The position numbers were made by a program, and so were the translations under genes. The notes under the pieces are model-generated. The model was not told the origin of the DNA. It saw nothing but the letters and a program-made list of their open reading frames with translations, and searched no databases. This document shows, one piece after another, positions 25,864-35,390 of a stretch of DNA of 64,000 bases (positions within the stretch are counted from its first letter, which is position 1; each line of letters begins with the position of its first letter). Source of the DNA: Alteribacter keqinensis (GTDB taxonomy: Bacteria > Bacillota > Bacilli > Bacillales > Salisediminibacteriaceae); the NCBI RefSeq assembly GCF_003710255.1, contig NZ_RHIB01000001.1:1364001-1428000 (forward strand), written 5' to 3'.

Positions 25864-27915
25864 TTATCCGTTATTTTCTTCTTTACTTTTTACATAGTCA
25901 TACGTAAATTCGAAAGGACTTTCTGCGTTTTCTTCATCGTCCTGATAAAGGTAAATGTAACCGATATCGTCTTCGTCCTCAAGGGTCATGGCAATTTCAA
26001 ACACTTCAGAATCAGAAATTTCTTTATCCACCACAACGACAGGATCATCTGTCGTTGAGTCGGCAACTGCAATACGGATATGGTGAACCTGACCATTGTT
26101 ATCCTCAGGTACGTTCACCGTAAACGGCACATTTGCAACGGCAGGCAGGGAATCTTCTTCCTCTTCAGCAGAATCAAGTTCGGTCTCGGAAGCGGCTTCC
26201 GGTTCCGTTTCAGGCTCCGGCTCAGGCCCTAATGAAAACACAACTCTAACAGTTGTAATCTCATCCACTTCCGTTCCCCAGTCCGGCTCCTGTGAAATAA
26301 CCGTTCCTTCTTGGACATTATCGCTGTATTCTTCTTCAAAGTCTCCTCTCAGAAGACTTTCTTCAGCAATATAGCCCAGCACGTCCTGCCTTGTCAGGCC
26401 TCTCAGATTCCGCATCGTCATTGCCGGCTGCTCACTGACAATCAGACGCACTGTCGTTTCCCCCGGGATTACAGGATCGAGGGGATCTGGCGATTGTTCA
26501 AGCACGGTTTCGTCATCCACGCTGTCATCCACCCGGGTTTGTACTTCTATACTATCAAATTCCGCAAGAGCATTTTCTGCTTCTTGCAGACTCATTCCGG
26601 TAACATCTTCCATAGGGACCTGTTCTGCACCCAGGCTCACCCTTAATGTCACCAGTGTATCTACTTTAACCGTTGTCCCTTCACGGGGAGTATGACTGAT
26701 CACCGTTCCTTCAGGTGCTTCTTCATCGTTGAATTCTTCTATTTCGACGCGAAGAGCAAGGTCAGTCAGTTCCTGGGAAGCTTCCTCATATTCCATTCCG
26801 ACCAGGTTATCCGGAATGAGGACTTCATCAACATGAAGCCACTGAGGCAGCCAAGTAAAAGCAAAATAAATGGAGCCGAACAGGAGAGCCAGAACAATAA
26901 TTGAGGCTGTCAGCCACTTTTTCCATCCAGCCTTTTTAGGCGGGGCAGCATCATTCGATGCTTTGGCATTCACAAGAGGCGTCCCCGCAATCATCGTTTC
27001 TTCTTCTGGTTCTTCTTTTTCCTCAGAGACAACAGGTACTGCTTGCGTATGTCCGTCACTCAGCTGGTCGACCAGATATTTACTCTCATTCACTCTAGAC
27101 GGGCTCAAAACCGTACTCAGATCTTCTGACATGTCCAGTGCTGTAGCATAACGGTAAAAAGGATCTTTTGCTGTAGCCTTAATAATCGCATTTTCCACAC
27201 TCTGTGGAATGTGGGGCTTGTTTTCCCTGATCGATGGAAGGGGAGCCTGCAGGTGCTTAATTGCAATTGATACTGCAGTATCACCATTAAACGGCACTTC
27301 CCCTGCCAGCATTTCATACAGCACGATCCCAAGAGAATAAATATCGGATTTATACGTTACATGTCCGCCGCGTGCCTGTTCAGGTGACAGGTAGTGCACC
27401 GAACCCAATATGGAGTTCGTGTGCGTAATCGTGGCTTCACTTATCGCTCTTGCAATGCCAAAATCCGTAATTTTAGGTGTCCCGTCTGGACCGATAAGAA
27501 TATTATGAGGTTTGATATCCCTGTGTATGATTCTATTTTCATGGGCGTGGGCAATAGCCGATGACAAGCTTGCCATGATGGAAACCGCTATATCAACCTT
27601 CAACCCATCCTGCTCCTGTATATATTGTTTAAGTGTCGGTCCTTCTACATACTCCATTACAATATAGTAGAGCCTATCCTCTTCACCCACGTCATATATA
27701 TTAACAACATTCGGGTGGGCAAGGCTTGAGGCGGATTCTGCCTCTCTTCTGAAACGGCGGATAAAGTCATGGTCCTGTGAAAACTGGTCTTTGAGGACTT
27801 TAACAGCCACATCACGGTCCAGAATAATATCGTGGGCCAGGTATACGTCAGCCATCCCGCCGCCACCGATGAGTTTCAGGATTTTGTAACGATCATTCAG
27901 ACGCTTTCCAATCAT
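25864..27915 (-). CDS. prkC: PASTA-domain serine/threonine kinase PrkC
   Basis: A 683-residue membrane kinase sensing peptidoglycan fragments during germination and stationary phase. Cytoplasmic kinase domain 1-270: glycine loop GGGGMADVY, Lys39, HRDIKPHN (131-138), DFG (151-153). A charged juxtamembrane region and one transmembrane helix (about 334-356) follow. The external part has three PASTA repeats (about 363-570), then an acidic Glu/Pro linker and an additional beta-rich region (about 597-683). It overlaps prpC by 3 nt, so kinase and phosphatase are coupled. Confidence 0.96.
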   Translation of the reverse strand: MIGKRLNDRYKILKLIGGGGMADVYLAHDIILDRDVAVKVLKDQFSQDHDFIRRFRREAESASSLAHPNVVNIYDVGEEDRLYYIVMEYVEGPTLKQYIQEQDGLKVDIAVSIMASLSSAIAHAHENRIIHRDIKPHNILIGPDGTPKITDFGIARAISEATITHTNSILGSVHYLSPEQARGGHVTYKSDIYSLGIVLYEMLAGEVPFNGDTAVSIAIKHLQAPLPSIRENKPHIPQSVENAIIKATAKDPFYRYATALDMSEDLSTVLSPSRVNESKYLVDQLSDGHTQAVPVVSEEKEEPEEETMIAGTPLVNAKASNDAAPPKKAGWKKWLTASIIVLALLFGSIYFAFTWLPQWLHVDEVLIPDNLVGMEYEEASQELTDLALRVEIEEFNDEEAPEGTVISHTPREGTTVKVDTLVTLRVSLGAEQVPMEDVTGMSLQEAENALAEFDSIEVQTRVDDSVDDETVLEQSPDPLDPVIPGETTVRLIVSEQPAMTMRNLRGLTRQDVLGYIAEESLLRGDFEEEYSDNVQEGTVISQEPDWGTEVDEITTVRVVFSLGPEPEPETEPEAASETELDSAEEEEDSLPAVANVPFTVNVPEDNNGQVHHIRIAVADSTTDDPVVVVDKEISDSEVFEIAMTLEDEDDIGYIYLYQDDEENAESPFEFTYDYVKSKEENNG

Positions 27916-28673
27916 GATGGGGCCCCGCCCTCTGCAGGGGGAACAAGCTGAACAATCGCAATTGTCACATTATCCTCTCCGCCCCGTTCGTTGGCTAGTC
28001 GGATTAATTCGTCTGCAGTTTCGTGCAGGGATAAACCTGCATTCATATGATGTTCAATTTCATTGCTCTGAACTTTATCAGTTAAGCCGTCAGTACACAA
28101 AAGCAGTGAACTGCCGTTGTCCCATTCCACCGTTTCAAGATCGATCTTTACTTCAGTCTCTGTTCCCAGAGCGCGAAGAACAACATTCCTTCTCGGATGG
28201 AACATCGCTTCTTCTTCTGAAATCTGACCGGATTTTACAAGCTCACCGACGAGTGAATGATCGTCTGTAAGCTGACGGAATAAATCCCCGTTTTTAAGAT
28301 AAATCCTCGAATCCCCCACATGGCCGACTGTGACAAATTCCTCCGTGCAGACCGCGGCAACAATGGTCGTGCCCATTCCCTGGCAGTCTGAATGATTCTG
28401 CGAATGGTCGTAGAGCTCTTTGTTTATCCCTCTGATACTCTCGCCGAGCCACGCTTCTGCATCAACCGGCTTTTCAAATGCCGCTGCATCGAGCCACTTT
28501 TTTAAGAGCAGCTCTTTCGTCATCTGACTGGCTACATCACCTGCCTGGTGTCCGCCCATCCCATCAGCAACCAATACAAGCATCTGCCCCTTTTCATTTA
28601 CAGCAAAGGCCCCATCGTCTTCATTGTGGGCCCTTACCCGGCCTACATCTGTCTTAAAGACAGCTTCCATCAT
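27912..28673 (-). CDS. prpC: PP2C-type protein phosphatase PrpC
   Basis: A 253-residue Mg/Mn-dependent phosphatase reversing PrkC phosphorylation. PP2C motifs are KTDVGRVRAHNEDD at the N-terminus, VADGMGGHQAGDVAS, VGHVGDSRIYL and RGGEDNVTIAIV. I start at the ATG at 28673 (MMEAVFKTDVG); the next codon is also ATG, and the 23 upstream codons lack similarity. AGAGGGGATCA is the ribosome site. In B. subtilis rlmN lies just upstream; here it is absent. Confidence 0.96.
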   Translation of the reverse strand: MMEAVFKTDVGRVRAHNEDDGAFAVNEKGQMLVLVADGMGGHQAGDVASQMTKELLLKKWLDAAAFEKPVDAEAWLGESIRGINKELYDHSQNHSDCQGMGTTIVAAVCTEEFVTVGHVGDSRIYLKNGDLFRQLTDDHSLVGELVKSGQISEEEAMFHPRRNVVLRALGTETEVKIDLETVEWDNGSSLLLCTDGLTDKVQSNEIEHHMNAGLSLHETADELIRLANERGGEDNVTIAIVQLVPPAEGGAPS

Positions 28674-28842
28674 TGATCCCCTCTTTTCTTCTTTAACAAT
28701 CCCATAAACCCACTCGCCTGCACGTTCTCTATTTATTACCATGCCGGTCGTTACAACCCTGACTTTTATTCTTCACTGTCAACGTGTATTAGTTCGATAA
28801 AAACCATGTTTTCTCCTTTTGGAAAAAGGAAATTGTATTATG

Positions 28843-30189
28843 TTAACCTTTCGTAATGGCACTGATAAAAAAGCCGTCTGTATCAAAATCCCCCGGGAAA
28901 ATCTGAACTTTATCCTTTTCAGTCATTTGCTTTTGGACATTCTCCGGCAGTCGGGAATAGAGGTTGTGATCCCCATTGGCATAAGACTCCCCTTTCAGGA
29001 AATCTTCTATGACGTTGTCATTTTCTTCACGATCGATGGTACAGGTACTGTAAACAAGCGTGCCTCCCTGCTTTAACAATGGCCAGACATTTCTTAGAAT
29101 ATCAGCCTGAATTGAAGCAAGTCTCTTCACATCTTCCTGTGTTTTCGTCCACTTTAAATCCGGTTTTCGTTTAATGACACCTAGACCGGAACACGGTGCA
29201 TCCACCAGAATACGGTCAAAACTCTCATGTTCAAAATGGTCTTTTGCCTCTCTGGCATCCATTACTCTTGCTTTGATGTTGTTAAGATCCAGACGTCCTG
29301 CCTGTTCTTCAATGAGAGATACTTTATGTTTGTGAATGTCGAGACTTTCCACTTCCCCTTTGCCGTTCATCGTTTCGGCAATGTGAGTACTTTTGCCTCC
29401 GGGGGCAGCACAGGCATCTAAAACCCTTTCCCCTTCCACAGCTCCCAGCGCATGAGCCACAAGCATGGAACTTTCATCCTGTATCGCAATATAACCTTCT
29501 TTGAAAGCACGGGTTTTTGATAAAACCCCTTTAACAGCTGTAAATGCTTCCGGGACGACAGTGCTTTTTTCCGCCTCAACACCGTCTTCTTCCAGCATTT
29601 TAAATACCTCTTCAACCGTTGCTTTCGTACCGTTGACTCTCGCCGTCTGTTTCGGATGTATGAGGTTTGCCTCACAAATATCCTTCGTCTTTTCAAATCC
29701 ATACTGATCTGTCCAGCGCTCGACAAGCCATTCTGGGTGGCTCGTCTCTACAGACAGGCGAACAATCGGGTCCTTGATTTCTTTAGGATCAGGAATCCCT
29801 TCCCGCTGCATCGATCTGAGCACCCCGTTTACCATACCGGAGATGCCTTTATGACCGCGCTTTTTTGCAATCTGTACAGCTTCAAAAAAAGCCGCACGCT
29901 CTGGAATACGGTCTAGAAAGACAGTCTGGTAGACGGTAAGCTCAAGGAGGATTCTCACCCAGTCATCAAGCTTTGAGAGCGGTTTTTTCACAAACGGACT
30001 TATATAGAAATCAAGCTTCTTTTTATGCTGTATCGTTCCATAAACGAGCTCCGTAAAAAGCCCTGTATCCTTAGGACTGAGCTGGTTTTTATTAATTGTG
30101 TCATTTAGCAGGAGGTGGCTGTATGCCTGGTTCTTTTCCACCTTTAAAAGCACGTCGAGAGCTGCTTCCCTTACATTTCCTTTACTCAT
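28843..30189 (-). CDS. rsmB: 16S rRNA (cytosine-967-C5) methyltransferase
   Basis: A 448-residue enzyme with an N-terminal NusB-like RNA-binding domain (1-145, REAALDVLLKVEKNQAYSHL) and a C-terminal SAM methyltransferase domain. The latter has DACAAPGGKSTHIAE, the conserved VDAPCSGLGVIKRKPDLK with one catalytic Cys, and STCTIDREEN with the second. It starts within the last 8 nt of fmt. It is followed by about 170 nt without a gene where rlmN is found in B. subtilis. Confidence 0.96.
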   Translation of the reverse strand: MSKGNVREAALDVLLKVEKNQAYSHLLLNDTINKNQLSPKDTGLFTELVYGTIQHKKKLDFYISPFVKKPLSKLDDWVRILLELTVYQTVFLDRIPERAAFFEAVQIAKKRGHKGISGMVNGVLRSMQREGIPDPKEIKDPIVRLSVETSHPEWLVERWTDQYGFEKTKDICEANLIHPKQTARVNGTKATVEEVFKMLEEDGVEAEKSTVVPEAFTAVKGVLSKTRAFKEGYIAIQDESSMLVAHALGAVEGERVLDACAAPGGKSTHIAETMNGKGEVESLDIHKHKVSLIEEQAGRLDLNNIKARVMDAREAKDHFEHESFDRILVDAPCSGLGVIKRKPDLKWTKTQEDVKRLASIQADILRNVWPLLKQGGTLVYSTCTIDREENDNVIEDFLKGESYANGDHNLYSRLPENVQKQMTEKDKVQIFPGDFDTDGFFISAITKG

Positions 30190-31132
30190 GGTTTCCTCCT
30201 AAAACAATCCCTGTCTCAAGTTTGTTTCCTGCACCGTGGTAGAACGTTTTTGCGTCCATACGCTTTTTGCCGGAAGGCTGAAGATCAGTCAGTTTAACAC
30301 CTTTTTGATCTCCTGCCACAACGGTTACACCAGACTCGTCCACATGAACGATCGTACCGGGCTTCTCATCAAACACCTTATCCAAAAGCTCGGTCCACCA
30401 TACTTTCAAACGGCTGCCTTCCAGCGTCGTATAGGCAACCGGCCACGGATGCAACCCTCTAACAAGGTTATAAATGTTCTCGGCAGGTGCTTCCCAGTCG
30501 ATGCGCTCCATTTCCTTTGTAATATTGGGAGCGTACGTTACAAACGCCTCATCCTGTGGCTGAGCCTGAATGGATCCTTTCTCGATTTCAGGAAGGGTTT
30601 CTTTCAGAAGCGCTGCACCAAGAGTGCTCAGCTTCTCAAACATTGACCCTGTATGGTCATCTTTTTTAATTGGAATCGCCCGCCGGGAGAGAACATCGCC
30701 GGCGTCGAGGGCTTCTACCATGTACATAATTGATATGCCGGTTTCCTTTTCACCGTCGATGATGGCCTGATGAATCGGGGCGCCTCCTCTGTATTTAGGA
30801 AGAAGGGAGGCATGAACATTCACACAGCCCATAGGCGGAACATCAAGAAGCCCCTGAGGCAGAATCTGGCCGAATGCAGCTGTGACAATCAGATCAGGTG
30901 CCAGGTCGTTGATTTTCTTCCATTCTTCTTCAACTCTTATTTTTTCAGGCTGAATGACTGGAAGGCCGTGCTTTATCGCTTCTGTTTTAACAGGAGGAGG
31001 TGTAAGTTCCCGCTTTCTCCCTTTTGGACGGTCGGGCTGAGTAACAACTGCTGCTACGTCATACCCTTCTTCTATTAACATTTTAAGAACCGGAACAGAG
31101 AAGTCCGGTGTACCCATAAATACGATTTTCAT
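30182..31132 (-). CDS. fmt: Methionyl-tRNA formyltransferase
   Basis: A 316-residue enzyme that formylates initiator Met-tRNA using 10-formyl-THF. The N-terminal Rossmann domain (1-200) has MGTPDFSVPVLKML, the catalytic Asn-His pair in VNVHASLLPKYRGGAPIHQA and SIMYMVEALDAGDV. The C-terminal OB domain binds tRNA (NLVRGLHPWPVAYT). It overlaps rsmB by 8 nt. Peptide deformylase (def), normally just upstream, is missing from this place. Confidence 0.97.
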   Translation of the reverse strand: MKIVFMGTPDFSVPVLKMLIEEGYDVAAVVTQPDRPKGRKRELTPPPVKTEAIKHGLPVIQPEKIRVEEEWKKINDLAPDLIVTAAFGQILPQGLLDVPPMGCVNVHASLLPKYRGGAPIHQAIIDGEKETGISIMYMVEALDAGDVLSRRAIPIKKDDHTGSMFEKLSTLGAALLKETLPEIEKGSIQAQPQDEAFVTYAPNITKEMERIDWEAPAENIYNLVRGLHPWPVAYTTLEGSRLKVWWTELLDKVFDEKPGTIVHVDESGVTVVAGDQKGVKLTDLQPSGKKRMDAKTFYHGAGNKLETGIVLGGNHE

Positions 31133-31169
31133 TATGTATGTCGCTCCTTTTCTTTAAGACTGTTCCCGC

Positions 31170-31225
31170 ACACAGTTAACGCAGATGAAGCCTGCATAAC
31201 CTTCACTTTCCAAGGGGGGCAGGTG
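31170..31225. repeat. R1-type interspersed repeat (5' part)
   Basis: ACACAGTTA, two variable bases, GCAGATGAAGCCTGC and a following CTTTCC match the copy at 63897 onward, including its flank. The interior then diverges, so this copy is truncated. Confidence 0.6.
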
Positions 31226-31333
31226 TACTTCTATAATAATAAAATTCGCACCATTGCTCATGAAAATAGGTATTGCATTTTTTTGTCTGAGTTATATTTC
31301 TCCTCTGATTTTCACAATGCATAGTGCGCAGTT

Positions 31334-31448
31334 GAACGGAGTACGCGAGACTCCTGCGGAAGTGCGAGACAGCCGAGACCCCGCAAGGGCAAAGCCCTGA
31401 GGAGGCTCGGCGCGAGTCCGCGGAAAGGGAGCGTATTCCGTTCAACGC
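31334..31448. repeat. Large GC-rich inverted-repeat element
   Basis: TTGAACGGAGTACGC at the left is matched by GCGTATTCCGTTCAA at the right, closing a hairpin of about 115 nt. The interior carries GAGACTCCTGCGG and GAGGCTCGG, resembling an inverted R2-family interior. An inner arm GGGCAAAGCCC is self-complementary. Confidence 0.65.
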
Positions 31449-31670
31449 AGCTGACTGCAATGAAGAATTAGAGCATCCTTCCTAATTCTATCTTCATGGT
31501 AACCTATCTTAGTTAAGGAACGTATAATTCCCCGCTACGAATAAGGGTTATTGTATTAATGGCTGTGTACGTTGCTCGTCCGGATGGTGAAACCCCGCTC
31601 AAGCCGGTCTCTTTTGAGAGGGAAGCGGCTTTGCTCATTTCACTAAAAAACCGGCCTTTTGGGGGCAGCC

Positions 31671-34088
31671 TTACATAAGCATATATGGATTTGTATCAAT
31701 ATTAATTGCGAGGTCGGTTCTGCTCATTTCAGCCTGGTATGTTTTGAGAATTTCCTGCAAAACATGGATAATCCTCGGTTCATTTTTGTATTTTATCATG
31801 CATTGATAGCGATATCTATCTTTGATTCGCGGGATCGCGGAGGTTGCCGGCCCGTGAATAATCGTTGTTTCCGACAGGCTTGAACGAAGGTAGTCTGCTA
31901 TTTTTCCAGTTACAGAAACAACTTTGGTCAGCTCTGTCGCACTTACATTAATCAGGGTCACAAAAAAGTATGGCGGATATTCACCTTGCTTCCGGAAATA
32001 CATTTCCCGATTGAAAAAGGACAGGTAATCGTGCTCTTTTACAAGCTGAATACTGAAATGCTCCGGTGTATAACTCTGGACAACCACTTCCCCGGGCTTT
32101 TTATGACGCCCTGCCCGGCCGCTTACCTGAGTTAAAAGCTGAAATGTTTTTTCCGATGCCCTGAAATCAGGAATATGAAGCATCGTATCTGCTGTGAGGA
32201 CACCCACAAGTGTAATGTTGGGAAAGTCGAGTCCTTTGGCAATCATCTGTGTACCGAGAAGAATGTCTCCTCCCCCTTTTTCAAATGCGGTGAGAAGCTT
32301 TTCGTGGGAGCCTTTTCGCCTTGTTGTATCTACATCCATCCGGATAACCTTTGCTTCCGGAAGTACTTTTTTAAGCTCCTCTTCCACCTTCTGTGTTCCT
32401 GAACCGAAAAACCGGATATGATCACTTTCACATTCAGGACAGCGGTTTGGTTTCGTTACCTGGTAGCCGCAGTAATGGCACTGGCACGTCTGGTTCGACC
32501 GGTGATAAGTCAGGGAAATGTCACAGTGGGGGCATTCAGCTACGTATCCACAGTCTCGACACAACACGAAAGTTGAATACCCTCGGCGGTTTAAAAACAA
32601 GACGATCTGCTCCTGCTTCTCCAGGCGGTCTTTCATGGCATCGAGAAGCTTAACGGAGAACATACTCCGGTTTCCGCTTTTGAGTTCATCACGCATGTCC
32701 ACGATGTCTACATGAGGCAGCTTCACATCGTTTACACGGCGGTCCATCGTAATGAGGTTATAGACCCCTTTTTTTGCCCGTGCGAAGCTTTCCATACTCG
32801 GTGTCGCGCTTCCGAGTATCACAGGACAGCCGTATGTTTTGCCACGTTCAATCGCTACGTCTCTCGCATGATATCGCGGTGCTTCTTCCTGTTTGTAACT
32901 GGATTCGTGTTCCTCATCGATGATGATCATTCCCAGGTTTTCAAAGGGGGCAAAAATAGCTGAGCGGGCACCGACAGCAACGGTCACTTCCTTGTCACGG
33001 ATTTTCCGCCATTCATCGTACTTCTCCCCTTTGGATAAGGCACTGTGTAACACAGCAACTTCAGAACCGAAACGCTCTTTAAACCGGTGAACCATCTGAG
33101 GGGTCAGACTGATCTCCGGAACCAATACGATGGCTTCTCTTCCTTTTTTCAAGGCATAATCAATAGCCTGGAGATACACTTCTGTTTTTCCGCTTCCCGT
33201 AATGCCGTGAACTAGAAATGTTTCGTGTCTGTCCTCTTTAACGGTCGATGTGATGGCTTCAAGGGCTGTCTTTTGCTGGTCCATCAGAGGAAGGGCTTTT
33301 GAGACACCGAAGTCCCGCCCTTCGTATGGATCACGGTACTCCTCTACCTCGAATTGCGTGAGGAATCCTTTTGATACAAGGGATTTCACCGTTCCGGATG
33401 ATACATTGGTTTTTTCAAGAAGCCGCGCTACGGCAATCGGTTCTTCTTCCATAAACCTGAGCACTTCACTTTGCTTTGGTGCCTTTTTCTCAAGGGCTTC
33501 TGCATGCTCATTTGCCTCGGCGGTGGAAAGAACCCGCTGAACAACATTGGTTTTCTTTTTCGTTTCATTGGATTTAACCACAGGTTCGACAAAGAGGCGG
33601 CCGGATTTGATTTCTTTTTGGACAGCCCCAAGAAGAGTTTCGGACTTCTTTTTCACTTCATCCCACATGACAGACCCGTTTTTATGGAAAAAGGTCTTAA
33701 GCTCTTCAGACAGATCCTGTTCATTTACTCCCTCTGCAAGGCTGATTCTTTTATTATAGGAAGCACGCATTGCGGCAGGAAGCATAGACTTCAGTGCAAT
33801 CACCTGCAGACATAACGCTTTATTTGTCAGCCATTCAGCAAGCTGAAGGAGCTCCCCCGTAAGGGCTGGCTTTACATCTACCAGATCCTCCACTGCTTTC
33901 AGCTTCGACGTGTCAACGTCGGTGTCTCCTTTTACAGCCAGTACAAACCCCTGTACTTTTCTCGGTCCAAAAGGAACAATTACACGCATGCCCGGCTTTA
34001 CGGTTGGAATAAACGGGGCCGGGACAAGATAGTCGAAGGCCTTGTTCGTCTGTTTGCTTGCCACATCCACAATGACACTTGCGATCAT
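31671..34088 (-). CDS. priA: Primosomal protein N' (PriA helicase)
   Basis: An 805-residue 3'-to-5' helicase that reloads the replisome at repaired forks. N-terminal DNA-binding domain (1-110), Walker A in GITGSGKTEVYLQ, DEEH (IIDEEHESSYKQ), and a cysteine-rich zinc module (CRDCGYVAECPHCD and CHYCGYQVTKPNRCPECE) inserted in the second helicase lobe. SGRAGR is motif VI. Its ATG overlaps the coaBC stop by 3 nt. Confidence 0.97.
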   Translation of the reverse strand: MIASVIVDVASKQTNKAFDYLVPAPFIPTVKPGMRVIVPFGPRKVQGFVLAVKGDTDVDTSKLKAVEDLVDVKPALTGELLQLAEWLTNKALCLQVIALKSMLPAAMRASYNKRISLAEGVNEQDLSEELKTFFHKNGSVMWDEVKKKSETLLGAVQKEIKSGRLFVEPVVKSNETKKKTNVVQRVLSTAEANEHAEALEKKAPKQSEVLRFMEEEPIAVARLLEKTNVSSGTVKSLVSKGFLTQFEVEEYRDPYEGRDFGVSKALPLMDQQKTALEAITSTVKEDRHETFLVHGITGSGKTEVYLQAIDYALKKGREAIVLVPEISLTPQMVHRFKERFGSEVAVLHSALSKGEKYDEWRKIRDKEVTVAVGARSAIFAPFENLGMIIIDEEHESSYKQEEAPRYHARDVAIERGKTYGCPVILGSATPSMESFARAKKGVYNLITMDRRVNDVKLPHVDIVDMRDELKSGNRSMFSVKLLDAMKDRLEKQEQIVLFLNRRGYSTFVLCRDCGYVAECPHCDISLTYHRSNQTCQCHYCGYQVTKPNRCPECESDHIRFFGSGTQKVEEELKKVLPEAKVIRMDVDTTRRKGSHEKLLTAFEKGGGDILLGTQMIAKGLDFPNITLVGVLTADTMLHIPDFRASEKTFQLLTQVSGRAGRHKKPGEVVVQSYTPEHFSIQLVKEHDYLSFFNREMYFRKQGEYPPYFFVTLINVSATELTKVVSVTGKIADYLRSSLSETTIIHGPATSAIPRIKDRYRYQCMIKYKNEPRIIHVLQEILKTYQAEMSRTDLAINIDTNPYMLM

Positions 34089-35299
34089 GTACGATCTCTC
34101 ATTTTCATCAGCTTCCCGGCCGCATCCAGGATCCGCTCAGCCACTTCATTTTTCTTAAGTAGCGGAAGTGTTTCAGGCTCTTCTTTAAGGCGGATGAGGG
34201 TAATTTTGTTCGTGTCGCTTTGAAAACCGGATCCCGGTTCAACGATCGAGTTGGCACAAACCATGTCCAGGTTTTTCTTTTCAAGCTTTTTTTCTGCATA
34301 GTGAACCACTTGCTCGCTTTCTGCCGCGAAACCCACAAGGACCTGGTGTTCCTTTCGTTCACCCAATTCGTTCAATATATCCTTCGTACGTTCCATTTCT
34401 ATTGACATGGCATCGTTTGATTTCTTCACCTTTTGATCAAACGTTTCTTTCGGGCGGTAATCAGCTACTGCAGCTGATTTCACAACGAGGTCAGCGTCCG
34501 GGTAGCGGGACAGAACAGCATCATACATTTCCGCTGCTGTCGTTACCCTTACTGTTTCCACGCCTGCAGGAGACAAAAGGGACGATGGCCCGCTCACAAG
34601 CGTAACCACAGCACCCCTTCTGGCTGCTTCTTCAGCTATGGCATAGCCCATTTTTCCTGATGAGCGGTTGGAGAAAAAACGGACCGGATCGATCGTTTCC
34701 TGAGTGGGTCCGGCTGTAACAAGAACATTCTTTCCTTTCCAGTCAGGGTACGCCTTCTGGGTAAAAAAGGCGTCAATTTCCTTTACGATGACTTCCGGCT
34801 CTTCCATCCGGCCTTTGCCTTCATACCCGCATGCCAGGAACCCTTCACCAGGCTCAATGAATATATAGCCAAATGAGCGCAGGGTGTCCATGTTTTTAGT
34901 AACGGCGGGATGGGCATACATATGTACATTCATAGCAGGTGCCACCATAACAGGTGCTGTTACAGCGAGCAGTGTTGTCGTAACCATATCATCGGCAATC
35001 CCGTTCGCCACTTTCCCGATGACGTTTGCTGTAGCCGGTGCAATGACTACTACATCAGCCCAGTCAGCGATGTCGATGTGGGCAATTTTTGACGGGTCTT
35101 TCTCGTTGAAGGTGTCCATGTAAACCGGGTTTCTTGAAAGGGCCTGGAAAGTCAGTGGTGTTACAAATTCAGCAGCTGATTTTGTCATGAGTACTTTTAC
35201 ATCAAATCCGTGCTGGGATAGTTTACTCGTCAGAGCAGCAGCCTTAAATACAGCAATACCGCCGGTCACACATAATAGTACTTTCTTTTTCTCATTCAC
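34085..35299 (-). CDS. coaBC: Bifunctional phosphopantothenoylcysteine decarboxylase/synthetase CoaBC
   Basis: A 404-residue flavoprotein making 4'-phosphopantetheine for CoA. The CoaC half (1-185) has the active His in SKIAHIDIADW, the PAMNVHMY motif and the Cys in FLACGYEGKGRM. The CoaB half (190-404) has VLVTAGPTQETIDPVRF and the dimer Lys region KKLEKKNLD. It is the first gene of the coaBC-priA-fmt-rsmB series. The upstream gap is filled with repeats. Confidence 0.96.
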   Translation of the reverse strand: MNEKKKVLLCVTGGIAVFKAAALTSKLSQHGFDVKVLMTKSAAEFVTPLTFQALSRNPVYMDTFNEKDPSKIAHIDIADWADVVVIAPATANVIGKVANGIADDMVTTTLLAVTAPVMVAPAMNVHMYAHPAVTKNMDTLRSFGYIFIEPGEGFLACGYEGKGRMEEPEVIVKEIDAFFTQKAYPDWKGKNVLVTAGPTQETIDPVRFFSNRSSGKMGYAIAEEAARRGAVVTLVSGPSSLLSPAGVETVRVTTAAEMYDAVLSRYPDADLVVKSAAVADYRPKETFDQKVKKSNDAMSIEMERTKDILNELGERKEHQVLVGFAAESEQVVHYAEKKLEKKNLDMVCANSIVEPGSGFQSDTNKITLIRLKEEPETLPLLKKNEVAERILDAAGKLMKMRDRT

Positions 35300-35390
35300 A
35301 GCAGTTCCTCCCGTCCTTTTTGCTTTGTTTCACTTTATCTTAATGCTTTTTCATTTATAATGCCGGTTTAAACTCTTGTTGAATGATATT

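Larger units (their letters stand above)
31133..31670. other. Gene-free gap between priA and fmt (def absent)
   Basis: About 540 nt with no credible coding region where B. subtilis carries def. It contains an R1-type repeat start (31170-31225) and a large GC-rich inverted-repeat element (31334-31448). Near 31600-31630 AAGCCG and CGGCTT with an inner TCTC/GAGA form a hairpin that might end priA transcripts, though without a strong T-run. A minus open frame at 31203-31460 follows the repeat and has no family features. Confidence 0.7.

Noticed and set aside
31203-31460. 85-codon minus-strand frame between fmt and priA, possible def remnant
   Set aside because: No deformylase motif; it coincides with the GC-rich hairpin element.
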